The notes under the pieces are model-generated. The model did not search any database. It saw nothing but the letters and a program-made list of their open reading frames with translations, and was not told where the DNA came from. This document shows, in pieces, positions 19,557-28,159 of a DNA stretch of 47,605 nucleotides (position 1 is the first letter of the stretch; each line of letters opens with the position of its first letter). The DNA comes from Actinomycetota bacterium (lineage in GTDB: Bacteria > Actinomycetota > Acidimicrobiia > Acidimicrobiales > Aldehydirespiratoraceae). The DNA lies in the NCBI GenBank assembly GCA_029979265.1, contig JAPOHW010000023.1, forward strand, positions 1-47,605, written 5' to 3'. Position numbers and translations under genes: made by a program.

Positions 19557-20201
19557 TCAATTCGACGTCCACGGCTCGTCGAGTTCCCACGGTTCGGGTT
19601 CGTGGGAGTCGTCCAAGGATACGGACCGCGGTTCGGCCAGGACTCTGGCCATGATCACACCGGCGAGGAGACCGCACAGGTGCCCCTCCCAGGAGACAGC
19701 GTCCTGCGGGACCAGTCCGGCGATGAGGCTGCTGTAGAAGCCGAGTGCGATCAGCGCAGCCCCAAGAGCTCGTACATGGCGCTCGAACACCGCGGCGCCG
19801 AGGATCGCTCCGAAGTAGCCGAACACCACGCCACTGACACCGATGTGGTTGCCGCCTCCGGCAACGAGCCAGGTCAGCCCGCCACCGACAATGATCGACG
19901 AGCCAGTGACCCAACTCCAGTAGCGCCTTCCCCGCACTGCAACCAGACCGCCGAGGGCAAGGAAGGGCACGGAGTTCGACGCAACATGCCCGAAGTCCGA
20001 ATGCAGAAACGGTGCCCAGAGGATGCCGTCGAGTCCATCTCGTTCACGGGGACGCAGTCCATTGCGTTGCAAGCCATCGCCGAGGGCGACGCTGTCCAGC
20101 ACTTCGATCCCCCACATCACGGCCAGCCCGACCACCATCAGCCCGACCGGCGTCACCAGGAGACGCCGCAAGGATGCCGTCGAATCGATCGAGCCCGCCA
20201 T
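19557..20201 (-). CDS. Rhomboid family intramembrane serine protease
   Basis: A 214-residue integral membrane protease with about six hydrophobic segments. The catalytic dyad is Ser123 in the GVSG motif and His174 in WEGHLCG. The conserved HSDFGHVASN segment with Asn76 stabilises the oxyanion. It cuts transmembrane substrates inside the membrane. The C-terminal tail of about 30 residues is acidic and rich in Glu, Pro and Trp. The start is the ATG at 20201. It is convergent with the amidohydrolase gene and shows no operon partner. Confidence 0.9.
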   Translation of the reverse strand: MAGSIDSTASLRRLLVTPVGLMVVGLAVMWGIEVLDSVALGDGLQRNGLRPRERDGLDGILWAPFLHSDFGHVASNSVPFLALGGLVAVRGRRYWSWVTGSSIIVGGGLTWLVAGGGNHIGVSGVVFGYFGAILGAAVFERHVRALGAALIALGFYSSLIAGLVPQDAVSWEGHLCGLLAGVIMARVLAEPRSVSLDDSHEPEPWELDEPWTSN

Positions 20202-20337
20202 GACTCCAGACTAGGGCGCGCTCTGGGCTCGGTTCGTTCTGAAGCGAGTGGAGAGCCAGGCGCTTCGGTGTGAGGGCGATGACGGTCCATCGTGTCGGAC
20301 CCACGTCCTCGACCCGGTCTCCCGGTACGGTGCGCCG

Positions 20338-21198
20338 ATGCCCTATGCCCACCACGGCGACATTGCGATCTACTACGAGGTCATGGGTGGGCGCCCCACC
20401 GATCCACCGATGCTCCTCATCAATGGGCTCGGGAGCCAATGCATCAACTTTGCCGAACCGTGGTGCGCCATGCTCGTCGACCGTGGACTGCAAGTGATCC
20501 GCTTCGACAACCGCGACGTGGGGCGCAGTACCCACCTCGGAGATCGGCTTCCCCACCCTGACGGCACCTGGTATTCCATCGACGACATGGTCGGTGATGC
20601 GCTGGCCGTGCTCGACGCAATCGGCGCAGCGCAGGCCCACATCGTGGGGTTGTCGATGGGCGGCATGATCGCCCAGCTGTTGGCGCTCGCAGCTCCAGAT
20701 CGAGTCACCACGCTGTGCTCGGTGATGTCCTCGAGCGGCGAACCCGACCACACCTATCGCTCTCCGGAGGCAGCGGCACAATTCGGTGCCCCTGCCCCCC
20801 ACGACCTGGAAACGCACTGTGAGGCATGGGCGGCCGGGCTACGCGTCTGGGGGAGCCCGGCCTTTGCCGACGAGGCGCGCTGGCGTCGAGAAGCAGAACG
20901 CTCCTACCAACGATCCTTCGATCCCGCCGGATCGACGAGACAGGCAATGGCCGTCGCCGCCGCGCCGTATCGCGCCGACGCGCTTCGCTCCCTCGAGGTA
21001 CCGACACTCGTCGTCCATGGGGACGCCGACACACTGATCGGCCCAGACGCCGGCCGCCGCACCGCTGCACTGATCCCGGGTGCACAGTTCGAACTGGTCG
21101 AGGGAATGGGCCACGACTATCCGCCGCAACTCTGGGAGCGGCTCAGCACCTTGTTCGCCGATCATGCACTCGGTACGGGCGGAGTGGCTCCTGACTGA
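20338..21198 (+). CDS. Alpha/beta hydrolase
   Basis: A 286-residue alpha/beta hydrolase of the 3-oxoadipate-enol-lactonase or haloperoxidase-like group. The nucleophile elbow is GLSMGG, the acid is the Asp of HGDADTLI and the base is His in GMGHDYP. The ATG at 20338 precedes the conserved first strand. The next gene starts 14 bases after its stop, so the two are probably one transcript, and the partner is of unknown function. The exact substrate cannot be read from the sequence. Confidence 0.87.
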   Translation: MPYAHHGDIAIYYEVMGGRPTDPPMLLINGLGSQCINFAEPWCAMLVDRGLQVIRFDNRDVGRSTHLGDRLPHPDGTWYSIDDMVGDALAVLDAIGAAQAHIVGLSMGGMIAQLLALAAPDRVTTLCSVMSSSGEPDHTYRSPEAAAQFGAPAPHDLETHCEAWAAGLRVWGSPAFADEARWRREAERSYQRSFDPAGSTRQAMAVAAAPYRADALRSLEVPTLVVHGDADTLIGPDAGRRTAALIPGAQFELVEGMGHDYPPQLWERLSTLFADHALGTGGVAPD

Positions 21199-21212
21199 CC
21201 TACGCTCCGACG

Positions 21213-22229
21213 ATGGCCCGCCTCGTCTACAGCCAGGACGAGCTGCTCACCGACCACGAGTTCGCCGAGGAGTACACCGTGCTCGGAACGCGCCTCCACG
21301 GCGGGTTCCTCGCCGACGGGTCCTATCAACCGCCTCGAGCGCTCGTGCGCGAGGCTGCACTCGACGCATGGGAGAACGCCCTGCGAGCCCGGGGCGGTGA
21401 GCCGTTCGGGGCAAATGCAAAGCTCCTGGACGGGCTGCGGGTACCCAACGCCGATCAGCAGCTCGTGTTGCTTCGCAACGGGCTCGGCGAATCGTTCTGG
21501 AACTCCCTCACCATCACCGGCAAGATCGAGGCGCGCGGCCGACTGCTCGCCGAAATGTCATTCCCCAGCCTCCAAGATGTCATCGTCGACGACATCTCCG
21601 AGACGGCCATTGGTCATCTCGACAACGGACTGCTCGTGGCGCATGGCATCGACGAGGGCGGTGAGCCGGAGCGAGGCATCGGCGGTCACGATGCGATGTG
21701 GTTCACAGCTCGCGATCTTGCCTTCGGCCCCCACGCCTATCCCGATGTCGACCCACCCGCAAGCATCGGCCGGCCCGATGCCGACGCCCGCTACATGCCG
21801 GAGCTCCCGCCGCAGTTCGAGGGCATCCTCTCGTTCCTCGCCAACCTGCTGATCATCGAGTTTCGAGCCGAACTCGGATTTGCGGACAGCCAACGAATCC
21901 TGCGCACCCCGGATGTGTTCACCGCTCGGCGCGACCAAGCGGAGCTCGCGGCAGAGATCATCGGCCGGATCCGCATGGACGAGGAGATTCATGTCCGTTC
22001 GCTGAACCTGTACCTCGGTGAGCTTCGTGCGGTCATGTTCAAGACGATCGACGGCGGCACCATCGGCGGTGCCGAACTGATCGATCGCGTTTGGGCAGGG
22101 CTCGTCCGCTGGGCAACAGTCCACCAGCCCGCACTGACCGCCGCCGAGCAGCGCACGGTGCTCGAGCGTCGGATTGCAGCGCACGCCGATGCGGGTCGAG
22201 TGTTGGCCGAGTTCGACGCCGCAGCCTGA
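21213..22229 (+). CDS. Protein of unknown function, possible ferritin-like metal binder
   Basis: A 338-residue soluble protein whose family I do not recognise. There is no signal peptide or membrane helix. The middle and C-terminal parts look helical and contain acid/His clusters: ETAIGH, LIIEFRAEL and RMDEEIHVRSL. The last contains an ExxH pattern of the kind used by ferritin-like diiron proteins, which is why a metal site is suggested, but only one clear ExxH is present. It is 14 bases downstream of an alpha/beta hydrolase gene and probably co-expressed with it. Confidence 0.75.
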   Translation: MARLVYSQDELLTDHEFAEEYTVLGTRLHGGFLADGSYQPPRALVREAALDAWENALRARGGEPFGANAKLLDGLRVPNADQQLVLLRNGLGESFWNSLTITGKIEARGRLLAEMSFPSLQDVIVDDISETAIGHLDNGLLVAHGIDEGGEPERGIGGHDAMWFTARDLAFGPHAYPDVDPPASIGRPDADARYMPELPPQFEGILSFLANLLIIEFRAELGFADSQRILRTPDVFTARRDQAELAAEIIGRIRMDEEIHVRSLNLYLGELRAVMFKTIDGGTIGGAELIDRVWAGLVRWATVHQPALTAAEQRTVLERRIAAHADAGRVLAEFDAAA

Positions 22230-22232
22230 GTT

Positions 22233-22257
22233 GTGCCGGCCGGGATGCCGACGGCAC
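22233..22257. terminator. Possible terminator hairpin between convergent genes
   Basis: GTGCCG and CGGCAC form a six-base stem with a 13-base loop in the 39-base gap between two convergent genes. There is no T-run, so it would be a weak or factor-assisted terminator at best. Confidence 0.25.
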
Positions 22258-22268
22258 GGGCCCGTTCC

Positions 22269-22748
22269 TCACGACCCATCGGCTCGGGCGTGCACCGCCC
22301 GCCGGTAGGTGATTCCGGTTGGACGGTGGTACCCCGGATGGGCGGTGCGCTCGACTTCGTGAAACCCCAGGGAGGTGAAGGCGCGCTGATTCGCCGTCAA
22401 CTCGACCCGGACCTCGAGTTCGAGCCACCCGATGCCGAGCAGCGCTGCTCGCTGATCGGCGTGCTCGATCAGCCGAGACGCCAGACCCTCTCGTCGTCGA
22501 TCGGGCGCAACTGCGAGCTTTCCGATGTAGAGCGAGTCCGGACGCGGGGTCAGCACCACCGCCGCCACCACGGGGTCACCAAGCACCCACGGCTCCGCCG
22601 GCAGCTCGGCCAGCTGCGCGGGATGCAATCGATGCACCGATGACGGGGGATCGACAATCCCTTCCATGAAGGCGAACGCGTCCCGGATCAGGTGATACAT
22701 GGACGTCAACTCGTCCACGTCGCTCGCAGCAAGGCGTCGGGGTCGCAC
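22269..22748 (-). CDS. GNAT family N-acetyltransferase
   Basis: A GNAT-fold acyltransferase of about 159 residues that transfers an acetyl group from acetyl-CoA to an unknown amine. The acetyl-CoA loop reads VAPDRRREGLASRLI, matching the R/Q-x-x-G-x-G/A pattern, and the C-terminal 'NQRAFTSLGFHEV' is the usual GNAT strand and helix. The GTG at 22748 was chosen because it places 'RPRRLAASDVDEL' at the N-terminus as in relatives; a GTG at 22793 is the alternative, and neither has a clear ribosome site. The gene is divergent from the VOC gene. Confidence 0.75.
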   Translation of the reverse strand: MRPRRLAASDVDELTSMYHLIRDAFAFMEGIVDPPSSVHRLHPAQLAELPAEPWVLGDPVVAAVVLTPRPDSLYIGKLAVAPDRRREGLASRLIEHADQRAALLGIGWLELEVRVELTANQRAFTSLGFHEVERTAHPGYHRPTGITYRRAVHARADGS

Positions 22749-22832
22749 CAGGTGAAGTCTAAAAGCCGTGATCGCTGCGCTGGGACGCCACACGGGCCAA
22801 AGCGAGCAACGAGCGTGCTCTACGATCCGAAC

Positions 22833-23219
22833 ATGGCACTCGAGTGGGAGCAGGTGACGATCGACGCCCTACGACCGGTAGAGCTCGGTCGTTGGTGGGC
22901 GGAAGCGCTCGGATGGGTAATCGTCGATGACGGGCCGGAGGTCGTGGAGATCCGTGCAACGCCGGAACAACTGCCCGGCCTTCTTTTCGTGCCGAGTTCC
23001 GAGCCAAAGCAGACGAAGAATCGGATGCATCTCGACGTTCGACCCGGGGACCAGACGGCAGAGGTCGAGCGGCTGCTGGCGCTTGGCGCGTCGAAGGTCG
23101 ACATCGGTCAGCAGGGCGTGCCCTGGGTGGTGCTGGCCGACCCGGAGGGAAACGAATTCTGTGTCTTGCGCCAGGATTCACACTCACAGCCGCGTGCTGC
23201 CGGCCAGGGCGGTTTTTGA
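22833..23219 (+). CDS. VOC family protein (glyoxalase-like domain)
   Basis: A 128-residue single-domain vicinal-oxygen-chelate protein of the glyoxalase-like type. It shows 'RPVELGRWWAEALGW' (first helix), 'KNRMHLDVRPGD' (metal-binding His) and 'VLADPEGNEFCVL', the standard C-terminal motif with the Glu ligand. The role could be a small dioxygenase, isomerase or binding protein; the domain alone does not decide. The flavin monooxygenase gene follows after 30 bases in the same direction. Confidence 0.83.
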   Translation: MALEWEQVTIDALRPVELGRWWAEALGWVIVDDGPEVVEIRATPEQLPGLLFVPSSEPKQTKNRMHLDVRPGDQTAEVERLLALGASKVDIGQQGVPWVVLADPEGNEFCVLRQDSHSQPRAAGQGGF

Positions 23220-23249
23220 GGTCCGTTCGCACCACTATCGTCCCCTGCA

Positions 23250-24590
23250 ATGTCACCCTCGAAACGCGTTGCCGTCATCGGCGCAGGCGCCGCAGGTCTG
23301 GCGACGACCCGGCAGCTCAAACGCGCAGGCCTCTCCCCCGTCGTCTTCGAGGCTGAAGAAACCCTTGGCGGAACGTGGGTCTACTCCGACGCAACCGAGT
23401 CTGATCCGATGTCGATGGACCCGCGCCGTCGGCGGGTCCATACCTCGATGTATCGCAATCTCCGCACGAACCTGCCCCGCGATCTCATGGCCTTCCGGGA
23501 GTATCCGTTCGACGTCCGAGGCGGCGCCGATACCTCGTGGCCGCGGTTTCCCGCCCACGAAGAGGTCCTCACCTATCTCCGGCGCTATGCCGAGCACTTC
23601 GAACTCCAGCGCCACATACGATTTCGCACCACGGTCGAGGCCGTCGTGCCGCTCGATCCCGACGGTGGCCGGTGGACCGATCCGAGTGATGTCGGCACAT
23701 GGCTGATTCGCTCGAGCAGGGCCGACGCGGCATCCGAGGAGGAGCAGTTCGAAGCGATTGCCGTCTGCAATGGCCACTTCAGCGTGCCGAACGTGCCCGA
23801 CCTTCCTGGCGCAGCAGCGTTCGGTGGCGTGCGGATGCATAGTCACAACTACCGGCGGCCGGAGGACTTCGCCGGGAAGCGGGTCGTTCTTCTCGGGGGG
23901 AGGGCGTCGGGGATCGACATCGCAATCGAGATCGCCGAGTTCGCCTCCCGAACGCTGCTGTCCGTCCGCGATGCCCGGGCCGGTCGGTCCCTGCCAGGAT
24001 GTGAGGACATCTTGGTGTGCGCTGCGATCGAGCGGTTCGATGGCAATGATCTCGTACTGGCCGATGGTGACCGGATCGAGGCCGTCGATGTGGTTCTCTA
24101 CTGCACGGGTTACCGCTATGCGGTGCCATTCTTGAACGAACCAGCCATCGTGCGCGTCGACGACGGCTGGATCCACCCTCTGTACCTCGATCTGTTTTCC
24201 GCCGTTGCACCGTCGCTCGGCTTCATCGGACTGGGCAACATGATCATCCCGTTCCCCCAGTACGAATTGCAGGCGGCTGCGTTCGCAGCCGTCACCACCG
24301 GTGCGACGTCACTTCCGGATCGGACGGAGCGCGAACGATTCGCGCGCTCACGGGAACTGGCCCTGCGCCGGGCTGGCACAAGCGAGCGCTCTTTTCTGAC
24401 TCAGGGTGATCGCCAGTTCGCCTACAACGCCCTCCTCGCCGAGCGCTTCGACCTCGCCCCGATCACACCGGCGTTCGAGAATCTCCATCACGCCGTCGAG
24501 AACGCGCGAGCCACCGACGCCAAGCGCTACCGCTCGCATCCACTTCCGTGGCTCGACGACGACTACGAACGCGCCGCCGGGACTCAATGA
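23250..24590 (+). CDS. Flavin-containing monooxygenase (FMO type)
   Basis: A 446-residue FAD- and NADPH-dependent monooxygenase. The FAD motif GAGAAG lies at about 11-16, and the FMO identifying sequence FGGVRMHSHNY (FxGxxxHSxxY) at about 190-200 is followed by the second Rossmann motif GGRASG. The HS-x-x-Y form distinguishes it from the Baeyer-Villiger enzyme at 4596-6206. FMOs oxidise soft nucleophiles such as amines and sulfides, for example trimethylamine. The stop overlaps the stop of the convergent SLH-esterase gene by seven bases. Confidence 0.9.
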   Translation: MSPSKRVAVIGAGAAGLATTRQLKRAGLSPVVFEAEETLGGTWVYSDATESDPMSMDPRRRRVHTSMYRNLRTNLPRDLMAFREYPFDVRGGADTSWPRFPAHEEVLTYLRRYAEHFELQRHIRFRTTVEAVVPLDPDGGRWTDPSDVGTWLIRSSRADAASEEEQFEAIAVCNGHFSVPNVPDLPGAAAFGGVRMHSHNYRRPEDFAGKRVVLLGGRASGIDIAIEIAEFASRTLLSVRDARAGRSLPGCEDILVCAAIERFDGNDLVLADGDRIEAVDVVLYCTGYRYAVPFLNEPAIVRVDDGWIHPLYLDLFSAVAPSLGFIGLGNMIIPFPQYELQAAAFAAVTTGATSLPDRTERERFARSRELALRRAGTSERSFLTQGDRQFAYNALLAERFDLAPITPAFENLHHAVENARATDAKRYRSHPLPWLDDDYERAAGTQ

Positions 24591-26239
24591 CGGTGAGACC
24601 CTCCGATGTCCTTCGTTCGGACAGTGGTGCGTGACCTGCCGGGGTCACTGCCGAACCACCTCGCCGCGGCGTTGTAGATCATGTCATGCCCGGCGTCGAA
24701 GTAGACGAGCCTGACCGCAGCCGACTGTCGCGCATACACCGGTGACGGATCACCAGGGGTGAAAAAGGTCTCGACACCACTCCACACGGGGAGATCGGTT
24801 GGTACAGCACTGTTTCCGAACTGTGCAATCTGGTCCGAGGTGAAGCGGTCGGCAGGATCGGCCAGGATGTTGAACACGTCAGCAGCACCGCTGGGATGCA
24901 CCCACGGGTCGTCGATGCCCTGCGCAATGAAGATCGGTACGGCGTGCTGGCGGGCAGTCTCGAGATAGGTCGCCGGGCTGCGACGCTCGCACTCGTCCTG
25001 GGCCGGACCGGGGACTGTCGGGTTGCCCCCACATGCTGCGGCGATGTGGGTTGCGTAGGCCCGACCGAACGGCGCGGAGAACTCGAAGAAGTCGATCAGA
25101 TCGTGTGGCGGTCCCCACGCCGAGACCGCATCGACCTTGTCGGGATGACGTCCGGCGAGGAGGAGCGCCATCATGCCGCCGCCCGAGTAGCCCACGACGT
25201 AGACACGATCGGCGTCGACGCCGCCTTGCGCAATCGCGTAGTCGATGGCATCTACGGCGTCCTGCACCGCCAAGTCAGAACCGAGAGCGTCCGGGTTGTC
25301 GTTGGCCCCGCGGAAATCGGGGGCAATAACAGCCCAACCATTGTCCTTCGCCCAGATCGCGAATGGGATCCCGGCGTGTTGTGTGTAGCCAGCGCTCCAC
25401 GAGTGCAAGATCACCAGGAGTGGTCGCTTCCCCTCTCGCTGAGGTGGAAGCCAGAACGCTGCCTGTTCAGCGTCATCGACAGTCGATGCGATCCGGACGT
25501 CCTCGATACCAGGAACCGATGATCTCCATCGACGTGCACCCACCGCACGCAGCGTGCTGAAATCCGTGATCGTACGGAGTTCGGTGAGCGAGTCGAATGA
25601 TTTGCAGCCGGAGGAATCAGCATCAATGCGAACAGCCGGCGCTCCGCGGTACCGGTACAGGAAGGTGGCGAACTGGCCACGTGTGATCGGTTGCTCAGGT
25701 GAGAACGTCGTCGCCGAGGTGCCTGTGGTGATGCCTTGTTCCAACATCCAGCCGATTGCGCTGATCTGCCACCCAGCAACAACATCGGTGAACCGATCGG
25801 GTGGCGACGCCGAAGGGGTTCCCGCCAAGCGATGCAGGAGCACTGCGACCTGCGCTCTCGTCAGCGGGTCGCTTGGCGAATACGTCGTCGCAGTCGTGCC
25901 GTTGGTGATGCCGTTGGCCACCATCCACGCCACGGGTTCCTGCTGCCATTCGGCGACAACATCGGTGAAATTGTGGCCCCCTACAGGTTTCGGCGATCCC
26001 TCCATCCGCCAGAGAAACGCCGCAGCCTGGCCCCGTGTCACCGTTGCGTTCGGGCTGAAGCACGACGGTGATGTCCCCGTCGTGATGTTCTCATCGACCA
26101 TCCACTGGACCGCGTCGGTGTAGTACGTGGCCGGGAAAACGTCACCGAACCCGGCAACACCGCCCGCTGGGGACACCGAGGTCACGGAACTGAGCGCCAG
26201 TGCAGCAGCAAGGCCGACAGCCAGTGTTCGACGCTTCAT
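24584..26239 (-). CDS. Secreted esterase with three N-terminal S-layer homology repeats
   Basis: A 551-residue exported protein. A signal peptide (MKRRTLAVGLAAALALSS...) is followed by three S-layer-homology-like repeats (about 31-83, 88-145 and 150-205), each with F.DV, W-M-x-x-x-x-I-T-x-G-T and T-R-G/A-Q motifs. The rest (about 240-551) is an alpha/beta hydrolase resembling polyhydroxybutyrate depolymerases and feruloyl esterases: nucleophile in GYSGGG, Asp in GIDDPWVHP and His in DAGHDMIY. The repeats should tether the enzyme to the cell surface. The ATG at 26239 was chosen because the signal peptide starts there. It lies 26 bases after the stop of the lipoprotein gene, probably in one transcript. 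Confidence 0.85.
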   Translation of the reverse strand: MKRRTLAVGLAAALALSSVTSVSPAGGVAGFGDVFPATYYTDAVQWMVDENITTGTSPSCFSPNATVTRGQAAAFLWRMEGSPKPVGGHNFTDVVAEWQQEPVAWMVANGITNGTTATTYSPSDPLTRAQVAVLLHRLAGTPSASPPDRFTDVVAGWQISAIGWMLEQGITTGTSATTFSPEQPITRGQFATFLYRYRGAPAVRIDADSSGCKSFDSLTELRTITDFSTLRAVGARRWRSSVPGIEDVRIASTVDDAEQAAFWLPPQREGKRPLLVILHSWSAGYTQHAGIPFAIWAKDNGWAVIAPDFRGANDNPDALGSDLAVQDAVDAIDYAIAQGGVDADRVYVVGYSGGGMMALLLAGRHPDKVDAVSAWGPPHDLIDFFEFSAPFGRAYATHIAAACGGNPTVPGPAQDECERRSPATYLETARQHAVPIFIAQGIDDPWVHPSGAADVFNILADPADRFTSDQIAQFGNSAVPTDLPVWSGVETFFTPGDPSPVYARQSAAVRLVYFDAGHDMIYNAAARWFGSDPGRSRTTVRTKDIGGSHRH

Positions 26240-26265
26240 GGTGTTGGCATCTCCGGACTCGTCGA

Positions 26266-26871
26266 TCAACTACCGACGGCCGACGTGGTTGTCGGTGGCG
26301 GGGTTGTGGTCGTTGTCGTGGTGGTGGTGCTCGTGGTGGTCGTCGTCGTCGTGGTGGTCGCCGTCGTCGTGGTTGTCGTGGGCGCAGTGGTCGTGGTCGA
26401 CGCTGGGGCGTTGGAACCCGACGGCATCCAGCTGAACCGGAAGCGGCACGGCTGATCGCTTCGATCGGTCATATTCACCGTGTCGCCAGCTGCCAGGACC
26501 ATCGGACCGCTCGACGCTCCGTCGATCGACCCATCGACTGCGCAGAGCCCGATGTCATCGGACACCACACGCAACTCGCCGGCGACGATGGCAGTGAGAC
26601 GCACCGGTGCCGAGTACGAGCACTTCTCATCCGTCCCGTCCAGCTCTTCGGTGAGGTCGACCGGTGACCGGCCGCAATCGACATCGGTCCCGCTCGTTGC
26701 GTCGACGTGCGTCGTTGTGGTGTCCGAGTCGGCGTTTTCAGCGGTGGTCTCCGCTGCCTCGGCACAGGATGCGAGGAGGAGAAGGGCCATGGCGAGTCCT
26801 GCAGCTGCGGTGCCCCTGCGACGGCGCCGGCTTCGGATCACAACTTCGGTGAGGGCAGTCGTTCTTCGCAT
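26266..26871 (-). CDS. Lipoprotein with C-terminal poly-threonine tail
   Basis: A predicted lipoprotein of about 201 residues. An Arg-rich N-terminus and a hydrophobic stretch end in the lipobox LASC (Cys36). The folded part (about 60-155) contains four further cysteines and no domain I recognise. The last 45 residues are almost entirely Thr with a few Ala, Pro and Ser. Thr-rich stretches are normally linkers between anchor and domain; here the stretch is at the free end. GGAAG a few bases upstream supports the ATG at 26871 or 26874. It heads a probable two-gene transcript with the SLH-esterase. Confidence 0.7.
   Translation of the reverse strand: MRRTTALTEVVIRSRRRRRGTAAAGLAMALLLLASCAEAAETTAENADSDTTTTHVDATSGTDVDCGRSPVDLTEELDGTDEKCSYSAPVRLTAIVAGELRVVSDDIGLCAVDGSIDGASSGPMVLAAGDTVNMTDRSDQPCRFRFSWMPSGSNAPASTTTTAPTTTTTTATTTTTTTTTSTTTTTTTTTPPPTTTSAVGS
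26284..26397 (-). repeat. Thr-codon low-complexity tract
   Basis: On the minus strand this 114-base tract is a run of ACN codons, seen on the plus strand as repeated GTN triplets, encoding the poly-Thr tail of the lipoprotein. Third positions vary, so it is not a pure microsatellite, but it may still change length by slippage or recombination. Confidence 0.8.
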
Positions 26872-26986
26872 CATTCTTCCATCAGCCGCAGCGAGTCTAC
26901 GGCGTCCGTGCCTCATCGAGCCCATCGACAACCGACGGCACAACGCCATCGTGAACCCGTGATTCGGTGGCGGGCCATCCTGCGAT

Positions 26987-27442
26987 CTACTCACCGGTCC
27001 GGAGTGTGGCGAAGAACGACTTCAGATGCGCAGTGCACTCGCTGCCCAGGACGTTGTGGTGTACGTCGAACGTGTGGCGTAGGCGAGGGTCGGCGCCAAA
27101 GTGGTACACCGAGCCGAGTGCACCCGCCTCCAGATCGGGCGCTCCGAAGACCACCTTGTCGATGCGGGCGTTCACGGCTGCGCCGGCGCACATGGTGCAG
27201 GGTTCGAGCGTGCTCACCAGGGTGGCATTGTCGAGTCGCCAGGTTCCCAGATGGGCGCACGCGTCGCGCATCGCGAGGACTTCGGCATGAGCGGTCGGAT
27301 CGGCGGTCCGTTGTCGCTCGTTGTGGCGCGACGCAATGATCTCACCGTCGACGATCACCAACGCACCGACGGGAACATCGCCGTGGGGAATCGCCAGTTC
27401 TGCTTCGGCCAACGCAAGCCGCATGAGATGCTCGAAGTCCAT
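26987..27442 (-). CDS. tadA: tRNA-specific adenosine deaminase
   Basis: A 151-residue zinc deaminase of the TadA type, which converts A34 of the anticodon to inosine. The metal and proton-shuttle motif is HAEV (His52, Glu54) and the zinc cysteines are in PCTMC (Cys82 and Cys85). 'NERQRTADPTAHAE' is characteristic of TadA rather than cytosine or guanine deaminases. Its usual bacterial substrate is tRNA-Arg(ACG). The window also has a tRNA-Leu with anticodon AAG at 36050-36136, a second possible substrate. The ATG at 27442 is divergent from the FMN reductase gene. Confidence 0.88.
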   Translation of the reverse strand: MDFEHLMRLALAEAELAIPHGDVPVGALVIVDGEIIASRHNERQRTADPTAHAEVLAMRDACAHLGTWRLDNATLVSTLEPCTMCAGAAVNARIDKVVFGAPDLEAGALGSVYHFGADPRLRHTFDVHHNVLGSECTAHLKSFFATLRTGE

Positions 27443-27563
27443 ACGTCGACGCTAGTCCTGCCGGTCTGCGGCGAGTCACCTCCTGACCCTTTCGCCTCTC
27501 GCCGGTGGGATCCCTCACAGGTGTCGGCAGACTCAGGTGCCCAGTGGAGGAAGCGCACAGACC

Positions 27564-28106
27564 ATGAAAATCCTGGCGATCCCGGCGACCAACAGCCCCA
27601 ACGGCCGCAACCGGCGCCTCATCGATCATGCCGCCCGTCTGCTCGAGGGTGGCCTCATTGCCGAGGCAACGGTCGACGTCCTCGACCTCAATGACTACGA
27701 GATGCCGCTCTACAGCCTGCGCCGGCAAGACGAGCTCGGCATCCCCGACCCAGCCCAACGGTTCTTCGACCAGATCGGCGCAGCCGACGCCGTGATCGTG
27801 TCGTTCGCAGAACACAACGGCTCGTACACCGTCGCCTGGAAGAACGTGTACGACTGGGCGTCCCGCATCGCCATGGGGGTCTACCAGGGGCGCAAGGTTG
27901 CCCTCTTCGCCACTGCGCCCGGGGCGCGTGGCGGCCAAGGGGTGCTGGATCATGCCGCCACCGTCACGCCGTTCTTCGGTGGCGAGGTGGTCGGAAGCCT
28001 GGCGATTCCCCGGTTCGACGAGCACTTCGACAGCGCCGCCGGTGAACTCGTCGAACCGCACCTCCGGGCACGATTCGAAGAAATCCTCGCTGCTCTCGGC
28101 GAGTGA
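27564..28106 (+). CDS. NAD(P)H-dependent FMN reductase family protein
   Basis: A 180-residue flavodoxin-like oxidoreductase. The phosphate-binding loop near the N-terminus is 'ATNSPNGRNRRLI', and 'EHNGSYTVAWKNVYDW' matches the conserved E-x-N-x-S/G-x-P/T-x-x-x-K-N-x-x-D motif of the family. It reduces FMN or quinones with NADPH. GGAGG at 27546-27550 precedes the ATG by 13 bases, rather far, but no better start exists. It is convergent with the benzoate-CoA ligase gene. Confidence 0.85.
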   Translation: MKILAIPATNSPNGRNRRLIDHAARLLEGGLIAEATVDVLDLNDYEMPLYSLRRQDELGIPDPAQRFFDQIGAADAVIVSFAEHNGSYTVAWKNVYDWASRIAMGVYQGRKVALFATAPGARGGQGVLDHAATVTPFFGGEVVGSLAIPRFDEHFDSAAGELVEPHLRARFEEILAALGE

Positions 28107-28111
28107 AGCTC

Positions 28112-28136
28112 GCCCGGACCGGCCACCGTGCCGGGC
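28112..28136. terminator. Possible bidirectional terminator hairpin
   Basis: GCCCGG and CCGGGC form a six-base GC stem with a 13-base loop in the 53-base gap between the convergent FMN reductase and benzoate-CoA ligase genes. No T-run follows on either strand. Confidence 0.35.
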
Positions 28137-28159
28137 AGGATCTCCGCCTCGCAGGCTGC

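Noticed and set aside
26117..26123. Second copy of the TGTAGTA arm
   Set aside because: It lies inside the coding region of the SLH-esterase (Tyr codons) without a matching inverted arm or promoter.
26280..26400. GT-rich repeated tract as a CRISPR array or tandem repeat element
   Set aside because: The triplets are degenerate Thr codons in one reading frame, with no spacers or constant repeat unit.
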